A program made the translations under genes and the position numbers. This document shows, in pieces, positions 1 through 9,779 of a DNA stretch of 64,000 nucleotides. This DNA is from Cryptomeria japonica. Lineage: Eukaryota > Streptophyta > Pinopsida > Cupressales > Cupressaceae. How positions within the stretch are numbered: the stretch's first letter is position 1; every line of letters starts with the position of its first letter. The stretch covers positions 444,377,038-444,441,037 of the forward strand of contig NC_081413.1 in NCBI RefSeq assembly GCF_030272615.1, read 5' to 3'. Under the pieces are notes generated by a model. It saw nothing but the letters and a program-made list of their open reading frames with translations. It had not been told where the DNA came from and made no database searches.

Positions 1-578
1 GTACTGTTTGGTGGTCACACAAAGAGCTTGGCTATTTGTTGTGGCTTTATAGAGTTTGGTCGGTGCTTTGTTGATTTCTTATGTGACACAAGGACCTACC
101 ATGTACTTCACTCCTCATACGTAAGGGGCTTATAATTTTGTCACAGTGTTGTTTGGTGGTCACATGGAGAGACTGTCTATTTGTTGTGGCTTTGTAGAGT
201 TTGGTCAATGCTTTCTTGATTGATTCTGTGGCACAAGGACCTACCATGTACTTCACCCCTTATCCATAAGGGGCTTATGGTTTTGTCACAGTGTTATTTT
301 TTGGTCACATGGAGAGCAACCAAGAGCTATTGTGATGCCAAATGTGTCTAAAATAGCCTTTTTTCACACTTGCACAAATTCTGCATATAAAGTCCTCTTA
401 TAATGAACGCGATACCATTGGAAATATGTTTTGACAAACTACGCTATTGTAGAGGTAATTTTTAAATATTTTACCATATTGTGCCAATTTTTATAACTTG
501 AGGGTGCAAATTGTTATTGTTCTTCTCTTGGCAAAATTGGTGTTTGAGTAATTGTAAATTTTCTTTGTATTCATCTAA
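1..578. repeat. ~772-bp tandem repeat, copy 1 (cut by window edge and by an LTR element)
   Basis: This stretch matches 4303-4960 almost end to end, including the phrases around 'aaggacctaccatgtact' and the final 'attgtaaattttctttgtat'. It is the right part of one repeat unit; its continuation is displaced to 4188 by the LTR element at 579-4187. No coding potential is evident; the short open frames are not conserved between copies. Confidence 0.8.
10..300. repeat. two ~145-bp subrepeats inside the 772-bp unit
   Basis: The block starting 'ggtggtcaca' at 10 recurs at 155 and begins again near 300. Each copy carries the cttgg/ctgtctatttgttgtggctt and 'acaaggacctaccatgtact' phrases. The same pair is seen at about 4391-4680 in the next 772-bp unit. 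Confidence 0.8.
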
Positions 579-1295
579 TGCAGGAGCATCATAGGTCTAT
601 GAGAAATCTTGCATCAACCAAAAATATTTCCTTAGTTTTGTTCTTGTTTTGTTCCAGTAGTAGTTTTTTGTGTTTTCCTTTAGGGTGTCCTAGTAGCTGG
701 TTCTTTTTCATTGCGGATCAGATTTTTTAGTTTCCTAGCTTGTTTTTTGAGCTTAACAGATAGTTGGTGATTTCTTCTCGTGCGGAGTGATTTCTTGGTT
801 TGTGGATCTATTTGGTGCCTTGCTCGATGTTCTTGAGTCCTTGGATGACCTTCCTTTCGATCCACGCTTCTTGGTTGTTCTTTTCTATAGGGTTTTGCTT
901 TCATTCTTGGGGCCAACCTATTTGCACATTTCATTTTCCTTTCTTAGTAAATGTAATCTTTTGTGGCCAACCTGGATGTGTTCTGGAGGGTATATATATT
1001 ATTTTAGGTGATCCTTGAGAGGCAGTTTGAAGGTTAGGAGGATCTAGTTTCCAGAATTGTAATTCAGATGCCTCTTGTAGGTCTGGATGGATTGTAATCT
1101 AGCATATAGTTTAAAACAGGGCATGTTAGCCTGCATGTATTCAAATGATTATCGGATGTTCAATGATGATAATATGATGATGCAAATATCTGATTTTGTA
1201 TTTTATCCATGTTTTGTTGTTGCTTCTGTTGTGTTACTCTGGGTGCATGATCTAGTTTATTCTCTTTGAGGACCCACAAGACCATGATTGCACCA
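579..1295 (+). repeat. 5' LTR
   Basis: It matches 3376-4187 along its length with scattered substitutions and small indels; the left copy lacks about 100 bp present around 3545-3640 of the right copy. It starts TG and ends CA. Confidence 0.8.
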
Positions 1296-1297
1296 AG

Positions 1298-1309
1298 TGG
1301 AATCAGAGT
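1298..1309 (+). promoter_or_regulatory. primer binding site (tRNA-iMet type)
   Basis: tggaatcagagt differs from the plant consensus TGGTATCAGAGC at two positions and lies two bases after the LTR end, the usual place for minus-strand priming. Confidence 0.75.
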
Positions 1310-1464
1310 TGGTTGCGAACCTTGAGGCATTTCTTTGGGTGAATTGATCGTCAAGTGGAGGTAGGTTGTGAGCGTGTTCTATTTTTAGATCACTGAGTGT
1401 GAGGCAATCGAAATTAGTAGTCAAATCACTGAGTTGAGGCAGTTGCACCAGAGCAAAGGAGGAG

Positions 1465-2578
1465 ATGCCACATAGAAGGATGAACCCCCAGAGGGTAGAG
1501 AAAATGATGGAGGATTTCAAGAATGAGATGAAGAATGAGATCCAAAATGCATTGGTTGGTTTGCGGAGGAATCCAGAATTTGAGGATGAGTATGAAGAGG
1601 CTGGAGAAGAGCTTGAGGTCAAGGAAGTTGAAGGACCAAAAGATGAAAGAGAGGAAAGATTTCTAAGAGTGGTGGCACAAGTGAGTAAAGTTCATAAAGT
1701 GAAGGTTTCAAACTTTTCTGCGATGTTGATTCTGGAAGATCTAATCGATTAGATCAGAGAGTTGAAGGACTACTTCTATTTTGAGGATATTAAGGACCCA
1801 TGGAGAGTTTGGTTGGCATAGACTAAGTTGAAAGGGCATGCTTCTTTATGGCAAGAAGGAGTTGTAGAGAGATAGAGTTGAGAATGGGGAGATGAAGATC
1901 ACCCGGTGGAGGTAGATGGTAGCGAGATTGAAGGCTAAATTCATTACTTGGAGACTATGAGTTGGAGTTGTTCACGAAGTTGCACAACTTGAAGTAGAGA
2001 AACTTGAGTGTGAAGGACTATACTGAGGAATTATACAGGGTAATGATCATATTTGGACATAGAGAGATGGATAGAGAGAAGGTGGCTAGGTACATAAATA
2101 GACTTGCATTTAACATTCAGGATGAGATGAGTATAATGAAGATTTATATATTTGAATCTAGGCTTACCAATATGCTTTGAAGGCTGAGGAGAAAGCGAAA
2201 AGAAGATAGCAAAACAACCCTAGAGGAAAGGAGAGATATAAAGGACAAATGAGTAGCAGTATAAAGAAGCAGAATGTTGAAGAAGAATAAAAACCTAGGG
2301 GGAATAAAGAACCAGATCAGAAGACATAGAGAAAAGACAGTGGTAGTAGCAGTAGAGAATTTTTGGGCAGATGTTTCAAGTGTGGAGAAAATGGACATAA
2401 ATCTTTTGAGTGCAAGCAAGGGATGGCAAGGAGCTATGTGGCAAATGAAGATCAGGAAATTAGAGTTACTAGTGAGAATATGTTGCAACTGGAGCAGGGA
2501 GAATCCCTTATGTTCAGAAGAGTCTTGATGAAGCAAAGTAGTGATACTGGACCTACTCAGAGGAAGAATCTTTTCTGA
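1465..2578 (+). pseudogene. decayed gag of the 579-4187 element
   Basis: Gag packages retroelement RNA. The frame opens with an ATG at 1465 and an acidic, helix-prone N-terminus, open to a stop at about 1750. In shifted frames the retrotransposon gag core follows (KLKGHASLWQ-like text near 1829-1858, YELELFTKLHNLK near 1957-1995, VARYINRLAF near 2083-2112). A CCHC zinc knuckle (CFKCGENGHKSFEC) lies at about 2370-2412. Several in-frame stops and at least two frame changes make it non-functional. The order gag, zinc knuckle, protease is that of Ty3/gypsy elements. Confidence 0.8.
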
Positions 2579-2581
2579 GTT

Positions 2582-2815
2582 GTGTGTAGATCTGGTGGTA
2601 AGTGTTGTAAAGTTGTTGTGGATAGCGGAAGTACTGATAATTTGGTATTTGAGGAGATGGTAGAGAAGCTTGGTTTGAAGAGGCTTAAGAACCCTTGTCC
2701 TTACCAGATGAGTTGGTTGCAAGATGATCAAAAGTTAGAAGTAAACGAGCAGTGTTTGGTGATTTTAATATTGGACCTTTTAGGGAAGAGATCTTATGTG
2801 ATATTTTATCTATGA
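2582..2815 (+). pseudogene. retropepsin (aspartic protease) fragment
   Basis: The frame contains VVVDSGSTDNLVFEEMVEKL, with the catalytic Asp-Ser-Gly codons at 2621-2629, typical of gypsy-type proteases that cleave Gag-Pol. The C-terminal half runs to a stop at 2815, and a decayed continuation (ILLGRPWQFDR-like in another frame near 2830-2860) follows. No reverse transcriptase comes after it before the 3' LTR. Confidence 0.8.
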
Positions 2816-2879
2816 GTGCTTGTCATATTTTGTTGGGGAGACCTTGGCAATTTGATAGAGGATTTATTTATGATTGTAG

Positions 2880-3375
2880 AAGAAAACTAATAACTATTGA
2901 GAAGGATGAACATTAGTTCACATTGGCTTCTTTGAGGGAGAAATAGAAGGAAGTGAGGAATCTGAATCTTGAGAGAAGTTGCAGTACTAGGAAGCAAGTT
3001 GCAGAGGTTACACCGGATGGTGGCACTAATTTGTAGAAGGGTCTAATAGATAAGCCTGATAGTAAGAAGGAACTGGATGGCAGTAAGGTTATGGTGGCAA
3101 ACCGGATGAAATCTTGAGGTAGAAATAAATCAGAGTTGTAGAAGAAGAAGAAGAGTATCGATCAGAGACAGTGTGTAGGTCTGAAGCAAGGAAAGAGAAA
3201 TAAAGAGAATCGAGAGTTAGAGAATCCAACTGAGGTTCTAGAGGAGGTAAGGAAGAGGTTTCTAGACAAAGAAGATGTCTGGATCAGAAATGAGGATGGG
3301 ATCTATATCCTGAATCCTTTTTGATGTTCATGAGTTGCCTCTTATGGAAAATCTCTTTCTACCTAGGGTGCATGA
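2880..3375 (+). other. 3' untranslated interior of the LTR element
   Basis: A purine-rich stretch of many gaag/gagaa runs up to about 3300 with no polymerase motif. The bases just before the 3' LTR (acctagggtgcatga) are not a clean polypurine tract. Confidence 0.5.
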
Positions 3376-4187
3376 TGCAGGAGCATCCCTAGTCTATGAG
3401 CAATCTTGCATCAACCAAAAATATTTCCTTAGTTTTGTTCTTGTTCAGTTCCGATAGTAGTTTTCTGTGTTTTCCTTCAGTGTGTTCCGGTAGCTGGTTC
3501 TTTTTCATTGCATATCAGATTTTTGGTTTCCAAGCTTGTTCTTGTGCATTATCCCAAATTTTTCAGTTCATTTGGATTCTTTTCTGGTGATTTATCACTT
3601 CTGGATTGTCTGATCTTGGTTCCTGGATCAGTTTTTGAGCTTAACGACTAATTGGTGATTTCTTCTCACATGGAGCAATTTCTTGGCTTGCGGATCTGTT
3701 TAGTGCCTTTCTTGATGTTCTTGAGTCCTTGGCCGATCTTCCGTTTGATCTGTGCTTCTTGATTGTTCTTTTCCAGAGGATTTTTCTTTCAATCTTAGGG
3801 TTGAACTATTTGCACATTTCATTTTCCTTTCTTAGTAAATGTAATATTTTGTGGCCGACCCGGATGTGTTCCAGAGGATATATATATATATATTTTTAGG
3901 TGATCCTTGGGAGGTAGTTCAAAGAATAGGAGGATCTAGTTTCTGGAATTGTAATTCAGATGCCTCTTGGAGGTCCAGATGGATTGTAATCTGACATACA
4001 ATTTAAAATAGAGCATGTTAGCCTGCATGTAACCAGATGATTATTGGATGTTCTATGATGATAATATGATGATGCGGATATCTGATTTTGCATTTTATCC
4101 ATGTTTTGTTCTTGCTTCCATTGTGTTACTCTGGCTACATGATCTGGTTTGTTCTCTTTGAGGATCCACCAGGCTATGGCTACACCA
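3376..4187 (+). repeat. 3' LTR
   Basis: It matches the 5' LTR, with a short TA-microsatellite difference around 3880-3895. It is followed directly by the tandem-repeat host sequence ccattctag. Confidence 0.8.
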
Positions 4188-4960
4188 CCATTCTAGACAG
4201 TGTTTTGTGCTTTTTAGTCCTTTGTGTGTGTCCTTATAAATCATGTTAAATCCAAGGATGGATCTTCACTCACACCACATCAAATAACCCAATCTTCACA
4301 TTTTGAGTTGTGATCAGAATCTCATGTGGTTTCTGACCTCTACCTCGCATGTGGGGATGTGTGTAGTTGTTGATAACGTGTTGCATTTATGGAGTACTTG
4401 GAGCTTAGCCTTTTGTTGTGTCTTTGTAGAGTTTGGATGGTGCTTTGTTGATTTCTTATGTGACACAAGGACCTACCATGTACTTCACCCCTTATCCCTA
4501 AGGGGCTTAAAATTTTGTCACAATGTTGTTTGGTGGTCACATGGAGAGCTTGGCTATTTGTTGTGGCTTTGTAGATTCTGGTTAGTGCTTTGTTAATTGC
4601 TTATGTGGTACAAGGACCTACTATGTACTTCACCCCTCATCCATAAGGGGCTTCTAATTTTGTCATAGTGCTATTTGGTGCTCACATGGATAACGACCAA
4701 GGGCTATTGTGATGCCAAATGTGTCTAAAATAGCCTTTTTTACCAAACTCACATAACTTTTGCATACGAAGTACTATTTTAGTGAATGAGATACCATAAA
4801 AAAATATGCTTCGACGAACTACACTATGGTAGAGGTAATTTTTAAATATTTTTCCATATTGTGCCAATTTTTATAGCTTGAAGTTGCAAATTGTTATAGT
4901 TATTCTCTTGGCAAAATTGGTGTTTTGGGAATTGTAAATTTTCTTTGTATCCATTCTAGG
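4188..4960. repeat. ~772-bp tandem repeat, copy 2 (complete)
   Basis: It begins ccattctag...gtgttt and ends attgtaaattttctttgtat, and the next copy starts immediately at 4961 with the same words. It contains the ~145-bp subrepeat pair at about 4391-4680. Confidence 0.8.
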
Positions 4961-5150
4961 GGTGTTTAGTTTTTTTTAGTCCTTTGTGTGTGTCCTTATA
5001 AATTGTGTCAAATCCAGGGATTTAGCAACTCACACCACATCAAATAACATGATCTTCACAATTTGAGTCGTGAGCAAAAGCTTACGTGGCTTTTGACCTC
5101 TACCTAGCATGTGGGAATGTGTGCAATTATTGATAATTTATTGCATTTTT
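4961..5150. repeat. ~772-bp tandem repeat, copy 3 (partial, ~190 bp)
   Basis: It repeats ccattctaggggtgttt, 'agtcctttgtgtgtgtcctt' and the 'cacaccacatcaaataac' block of copy 2, then diverges after ttgcatttttgaag. Confidence 0.8.
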
Positions 5151-5755
5151 GAAGCCATTGTTGAGAGAACCATTGCTGATAGATATATTCACCTTAGAAA
5201 CAATGCTATTTACAAGGATTCCAACATTAATCCTATCCATGTTAAAAATTTTTTGGAACGTATCAAACTCCAAAGCCACAATTTGATTTGAGAAGTTCCC
5301 GTCAGATGTAGAGTTAAAGAGACCAAGCCATAGACTATCATTGATGTAGGTGCATCGTATGTTTTTTATTTTTTAGTTTCATTTGGTGAGGTTATAACTT
5401 ATTTAAAACTTTCCAATCATTTTGTTTCAACAAAACAATAGGAAGTTGAACTGTTTGCTAAATAGGGGATTATGATTGGATCCATTAGAAGCTTAAATTA
5501 GTTTGTTTACATTTATAAAATGAGGCAATATTTTAGCCTCGAAAGGGGGGAGAGGAGTCATGAACATATCAATGTAGTCTCTTTTTTTTCTACTAAATAT
5601 TTATACTCTATATTGTGTGAGTTTTGGTTTTCACCAATCAACTATATAGGAATTCCCAAGTCAAAAGGTACCATGAAAAAAGTGAATCCGCCCTTGCTAT
5701 CGGGTGTTCGAACGATAGTGAACTCAAAGTAGGTAGTGAAATAGTGCATAAAAAA
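5151..5755. other. no recognisable gene
   Basis: AT-rich sequence between the end of the tandem repeat and the minus-strand gypsy remnant. The 60- and 70-codon frames here resemble nothing I know. It may be the 3' part of the minus-strand retroelement, but I see no RT or integrase motif. Confidence 0.5.
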
Positions 5756-6130
5756 ACCCTCTTACCTTCATTTCAAATTTAACTTCATCCTTAGGAGGTA
5801 ATAAAATCACTTTACAACCATGCTCCTAATTTTTTATGTATTCTTCTCTCCATCATGTATTACCTTTATATCATGTTGTCATGGAATTCCCAATAAAATG
5901 TGGCATGCATCTATTGGAGTAACATCACACCTTACTTAATCCTTATAATTCTTTCCTATGGAAAACATGATTAAGCATCTCTCATCAACAATGACTTCAT
6001 TCCCCTTTTTAAACCAAGAAATACAATAAGGATGAGGATGTTTTTCACCTTGTAATTTTAGTTTTCTAGCATTTCTAGAGAAACCATATTTTCACTACTA
6101 CCACCATCAATAATAACTTAGAATAAGCTT
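5756..6130 (-). pseudogene. decayed Ty3/gypsy protease
   Basis: Read on the minus strand, a region starting IIIDGGSSENMVSLEML (catalytic Asp-Gly-Gly codons near 6099-6107) passes through a segment resembling ILLGIPWQHD near 5880-5900 and ends near KFEMKVR. This is the usual retropepsin layout. Several stops and frame shifts interrupt it. It lies downstream of the gag fragment at 6290-6541 in the same orientation. Confidence 0.65.
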
Positions 6131-6289
6131 TCCTCCTAATATGCATCTAGTTGATTTTAAAATTCTTGTTCGGTATCACCTAATTTTTCTATTCCTTGAG
6201 ATGATTCTTCTTTGCATAATTTAATTAACTTGTAATTGATATTCTAATCCTCTTCTCTCTCCTACATTTCTTCAGAAAAAAAATGTCTA

Positions 6290-6541
6290 TTATGTTTTCT
6301 TTTTGCTTTTAAAGCCAACTAGTATGCATGTCTCTTCCATACTGCTAATTCTATGCATACTCAATTCATCTCGAATATAGAATTTTAAACCATTTACATA
6401 CCTTGCAGCCATTTCTTCATTGGTTTCTTGATGCTCCACACAAATGGACAATTTATAAAATTTATTTGTATAGTCTTCATAATAGATAAGTTTTACTTCA
6501 AAATTTGAAATTCTAAAAAAAGAGCTTGTGCATGTCCACAT
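6290..6541 (-). pseudogene. gag fragment of a Ty3/gypsy element
   Basis: The 83-codon frame contains YTNKFYKLSICVEHQETNEE and ARYVNGLKFYIRDELSMH, the C-terminal part of the retrotransposon gag domain. The same block is recognisable in the gag of the 579-4187 element (VARYINRLAFNIQDEMS). It ends at a stop where a zinc knuckle would be expected. Confidence 0.7.
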
Positions 6542-7055
6542 GTAGGAATTTATCTCTCATCTTGTACCCGTTTTTACTCCATGTTCTAATTTTATCCTTC
6601 CTTTTTCTAATCATTTTATTTTACAAATGATCACACCAGATCATTGTCCGACCATTCAATTTAGTGCATGCAAACTTTACCTTCTTTTCTTCTATTATAA
6701 TCTTCCATAAAAAAAAATTCTTCATTTTATTTAGCTAATTATTAGCTCCTTTGGTTTGAGAGACTACCTTCATAAACAAAAAAATTAGTTTTGATTGTAT
6801 CATTTTTATTTATTTCTTCTAATTCTCTGAGTATCCTTTCTTCAAAGGTAAGGCTATCTATTTATTCTTCCTCACCATATTTTGTGTGCTTCTTTTCACC
6901 TCTTTTTCTTATTTCTTCATCAAAATTATTTTTTGTTATTCACAAGTTTTCTATCATATTGCCAAAGATCTTCTACTTATCTATGTAGATTTTTCATATC
7001 TCTATGCATTTTGTAGAAACCTCCTCTTCCTCTTCCTGTTCTAGTCATATTTATG

Positions 7056-7067
7056 CTCTAATACCAA
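7056..7067 (-). promoter_or_regulatory. primer binding site of the minus-strand gypsy remnant
   Basis: On the minus strand this reads tggtattagagc, one change from TGGTATCAGAGC. An LTR-like end (...ggttgtatca) lies two bases upstream of it, so this remnant has a definable 5' boundary. Confidence 0.7.
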
Positions 7068-7069
7068 AT

Positions 7070-7340
7070 GATACAACCAAAATTCACAACATAAAAAATA
7101 TTTTTATTACTAAAATAAAAACGTGCAAGAAAGATAAGAAATATTCACCAATTTTGTTTTGTTCCTCATTCCATTCTACACCCAAAACTAAAAGAAAACT
7201 TTCTTTTAAGTACAAATCAAAACATCACCTTTTTGAAAATTTTTGGCAAAATCAAAAAATTGCCTTTTTTTTGGTAATTTTAGCAACTTTTTTAGCTTGC
7301 CTTTTTTTGGATATTTTTGCATGCTTATCTACATGACCTA
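7070..7340 (-). repeat. 5' LTR of the minus-strand gypsy remnant (inner end only certain)
   Basis: The LTR must begin at 7070 (tgatacaacc in plus orientation) because the primer site adjoins it. The outer end is not recognisable; it lies somewhere right of 7330, and no second copy is visible in the window. Confidence 0.45.
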
Positions 7341-7407
7341 TAGAAATTTTCAATTATTTTAAACTAACTAACAAAATACTAATTTTCAACTTACTAATCT
7401 AAATACA

Positions 7408-7518
7408 TGGAAGAGTTTTATAAATAATGAATTTGGAAAAATCCCAAACTTGCTCCAACCACATAAAGAGTTTTAAAAATAATGAATTTGGAAAAATCCT
7501 GAAATTGCTCCAACCACA
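7408..7518. repeat. two-copy ~55-bp tandem repeat
   Basis: The phrases 'gagtttta(t/a)aaataatgaatttggaaaaatcc' and 'ttgctccaaccaca' occur twice in succession. Confidence 0.75.
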
Positions 7519-7519
7519 G

Positions 7520-8224
7520 AAAGAATATGGTCTCTAAAAGTGAAAAATCTTCTTAAAATAAAGCAATTGGAGTGTTGCCATGAAATTTTTTAATTAAGGA
7601 GAAAGGATAAATTAGAATCATTTCCTATTTTTGTGGAGCAGCAACTGTTTAAAATTTAAAAATAAGCTTTGAAAAAAAAGTGGGGGATGAAAATAAATAG
7701 CTGCTTATTGAGAAGAATGACATGTGGCTCCACAATTTTTTTTCCTTCTTTTAATGTTTCCATTTTTTTTCTCTAAAATTTATGCAAAAATTTATTATTA
7801 TTAAATATTATATTAAAAATCTAATTTAAAATAACTGCTTGTTTTTATATGCAGCAAAATTTAACTTTCATGGAGCCACCAGCTCCACAAATTACTGCTA
7901 AAGAATTTGAGCAGCAGCTGCTAGCCAAAATAAGCTAAGCAACGGCATGGGGACCTGCCCTAAGTGTGAGGCTCACAAATACCTCTTTTGGAAAATGACA
8001 CCTACTCATTACTATAGAATATCTTTCGCTAGAGGTAAACTATGAAAGTGAGAAGCATACAAAACAAGTCTAATAGAAACCTAACTAACTAGTAAAAATC
8101 TATGTGTCATGAATAAAATGTCTCACAACTAATCTAAACTTGATGTAAGTGCTAAGTCATCTCATATGATATTTCTTACTATTTATTTTGTATTCACTAG
8201 CCATTTAACATGTGCATGCCTTAT
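7520..8224. other. no recognisable gene
   Basis: AT-rich, with homopolymer runs. The segment around 7870-7970 (gagccaccagctccacaa, gcagcagctgc) looks like a MITE end, but I could not pair it with a convincing opposite terminus. Confidence 0.4.
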
Positions 8225-9766
8225 GTATGTCTACTTGTCCAAGGATGTAGGAGGCGGGTGGCTTTCTATTTTTATTTTTCTTGGTTTTCCTGGTAGTTAT
8301 TTTAGTTTGTTTTGATTGTCCCATTTGGGTGATGTGTGCTTGGTTCCTTAGAATAATGGATAGATCTAGTTATTTGCCCCTCTGGGTCTGCATTTTTTCT
8401 CCTGGAGGGCTTGGCTTTGTCATCCTTATTCCTGGGCTTTTCTTTGTGCTAGGGCTCGTATGGTTCTAGGGTTGTTCCTATGTTTTTGGTGTGGTGGGGT
8501 GCCTTGTTCTTTTTTTGCAGAGTGATCCCCTCTTTGGGTGTGGTTTGGTCTCTTGTGTTCTTGCCTTTCCCCCTCATGTGGTGGATGGTTGTTCTTCTAT
8601 GTATTGTGCTGGCTTTGGGATCCTTTGTGATGATTGGAGCTTGCCTTGCTTGGATGGAGCAGTGCTATTTTCAAATGGGCTCGTTCCTATGGTTTGTGGC
8701 TGGTGGGTGGGGTTGGAGGGGGGTCTCGTCTATGTTCTACTACCATGCTAGGTGGTGGTCGCCCCTTGTTGTCGAATCCCCTTGGTCATTTCTTGTGTCA
8801 GGTATTTAGATGACCTTCTTCTTTCATGATGTTTGGGTGCTAGTTTTCTTAGGATGGAGAAGTTGTGGTTTTTTTTCTCCACTTTTTATTGGAAATGGAG
8901 CCAATTTTTTTTTTATCTCAATTTTTGGTTAAGGGTCCTTATGGGTTTGGTGGTGTTTTTCAGCCCATTGTGGCTTAATGGAGCTCTAGGGTTTCAAGAT
9001 TCTTTTTTTCATTTGTGTACTCTTGTGGATTTGTCCTTGGTTCTCCTCAATGTTTCTCTTTTTGAAGGGGTGTTTTCTCCTATATAGGTGGAGAACTCTC
9101 TCTTGGATTTGGCTAGGGATTGGCTTTCTCTGCTCCTTTTTCTCTCTCTCTCTCATGGATCCTATTGAGGTGGTAGTTTCTGTTATTGAGGTAGAGAATG
9201 AATTTGTGAGAGATATTGGAAGCTGCATCGAGGGGTCTGATGTTTCTCTACTAGTGGTCTTTGGTTGCACTAATGGTGTGGATGCCTTAAACTATTTCCT
9301 CTATCTTTCATCTCCTATGAAGGTGGAGACCAAGGTGGAGTTCAAGGTTCTATTGTTTGCAAGGATCGTGTTTATTCACCAAATGAAGGTTATGGGAGCC
9401 TTTTCAAAACCCATTCTTCTAGTAAGATCAATTTGTAATATTTTTATGCTCCTAGAAGTGTAGGTTATGGGAGCCTTGGTAAAACCCATGTTAATGGTTA
9501 AGGGAGCCTAGAAAAACCCTCTGTTTATGATTGTTTGAGGTCTTAATGGCCTAGGTCTTGTTGACGGTTTAGCCAGTTATTCAAGAAGCCTATTTGTTTT
9601 GGCTTGGCTATATGGCAGCTATTATTAGTTCTTGATGTTATTTTGGCAGCATTCCCTGTAGGAGTTTTGGATTCCCTCTAATTCCAGAAGGTTTTGGGAC
9701 CTTTCAAAACCTATTGTTTGGGGTTTCGGGTCCCCTCAAAACCTACTTTTACCCTTAATCAAAAAC
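8225..9766 (+). mobile_element. probable LINE-derived, 5'-truncated element
   Basis: The block is GT-rich and differs in composition from its flanks. It ends in a tail (9690-9766) with the hairpin-like motif GGTTTCGGGTCCCCTCAAAACC followed by cttaatcaaaaaca, closely resembling the 3' ends of the LINE copies at 13177-14157 and 39065-45863. Flanking words acatgtgcatgcctt (near 8208) and acatatgctcatgctt (near 9764) could be a decayed TSD. Its open frames are hydrophobic and match nothing I know, so the coding history is unclear. Confidence 0.4.
9390..9745 (+). repeat. five hairpin-like motifs of the LINE tail type
   Basis: Three copies of gggagcc(t)n(n)aaaaccc occur (about 9393, 9469, 9502), and two GGTTTnGGG...CAAAACC copies lie at 9690-9711 and 9720-9744. 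Each has complementary arms able to form a short stem. Confidence 0.55.
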
Positions 9767-9779
9767 ATATGCTCATGCT

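Larger units (their letters stand above)
579..4187 (+). mobile_element. Ty3/gypsy-type LTR element with gag and protease only (non-autonomous or internally deleted)
   Basis: Two long direct repeats (579-1295 and 3376-4187) both begin 'tgcaggagcatc' and end near 'cacca'. A primer site similar to that for initiator tRNA-Met follows the left repeat. The ~2.1-kb interior reads as decayed gag, CCHC zinc knuckle and aspartic protease, then ends without any reverse transcriptase, RNase H or integrase motif I can find. The element sits inside a tandem repeat unit; the uninterrupted equivalent at 4941-4970 shows the empty site. Flanks share an imperfect ccattcta-like sequence, consistent with a decayed target duplication. 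Confidence 0.85.

Noticed and set aside
2144-2731. 195-codon open frame on the minus strand
   Set aside because: It lies antisense to the decayed gag/protease of the LTR element; its Leu/Ser/Ile-rich composition is the shadow of the A-rich sense strand.
7560-7980. Possible MITE with ends near 'gtgttgccatg' and 'caacggcatggggac'
   Set aside because: The two ends pair poorly, and I found no TSD.
8281-9463. Overlapping hydrophobic 60-146-codon frames that could suggest small membrane proteins
   Set aside because: They overlap in different frames of GT-rich repeat DNA, and hydrophobicity follows from base composition.
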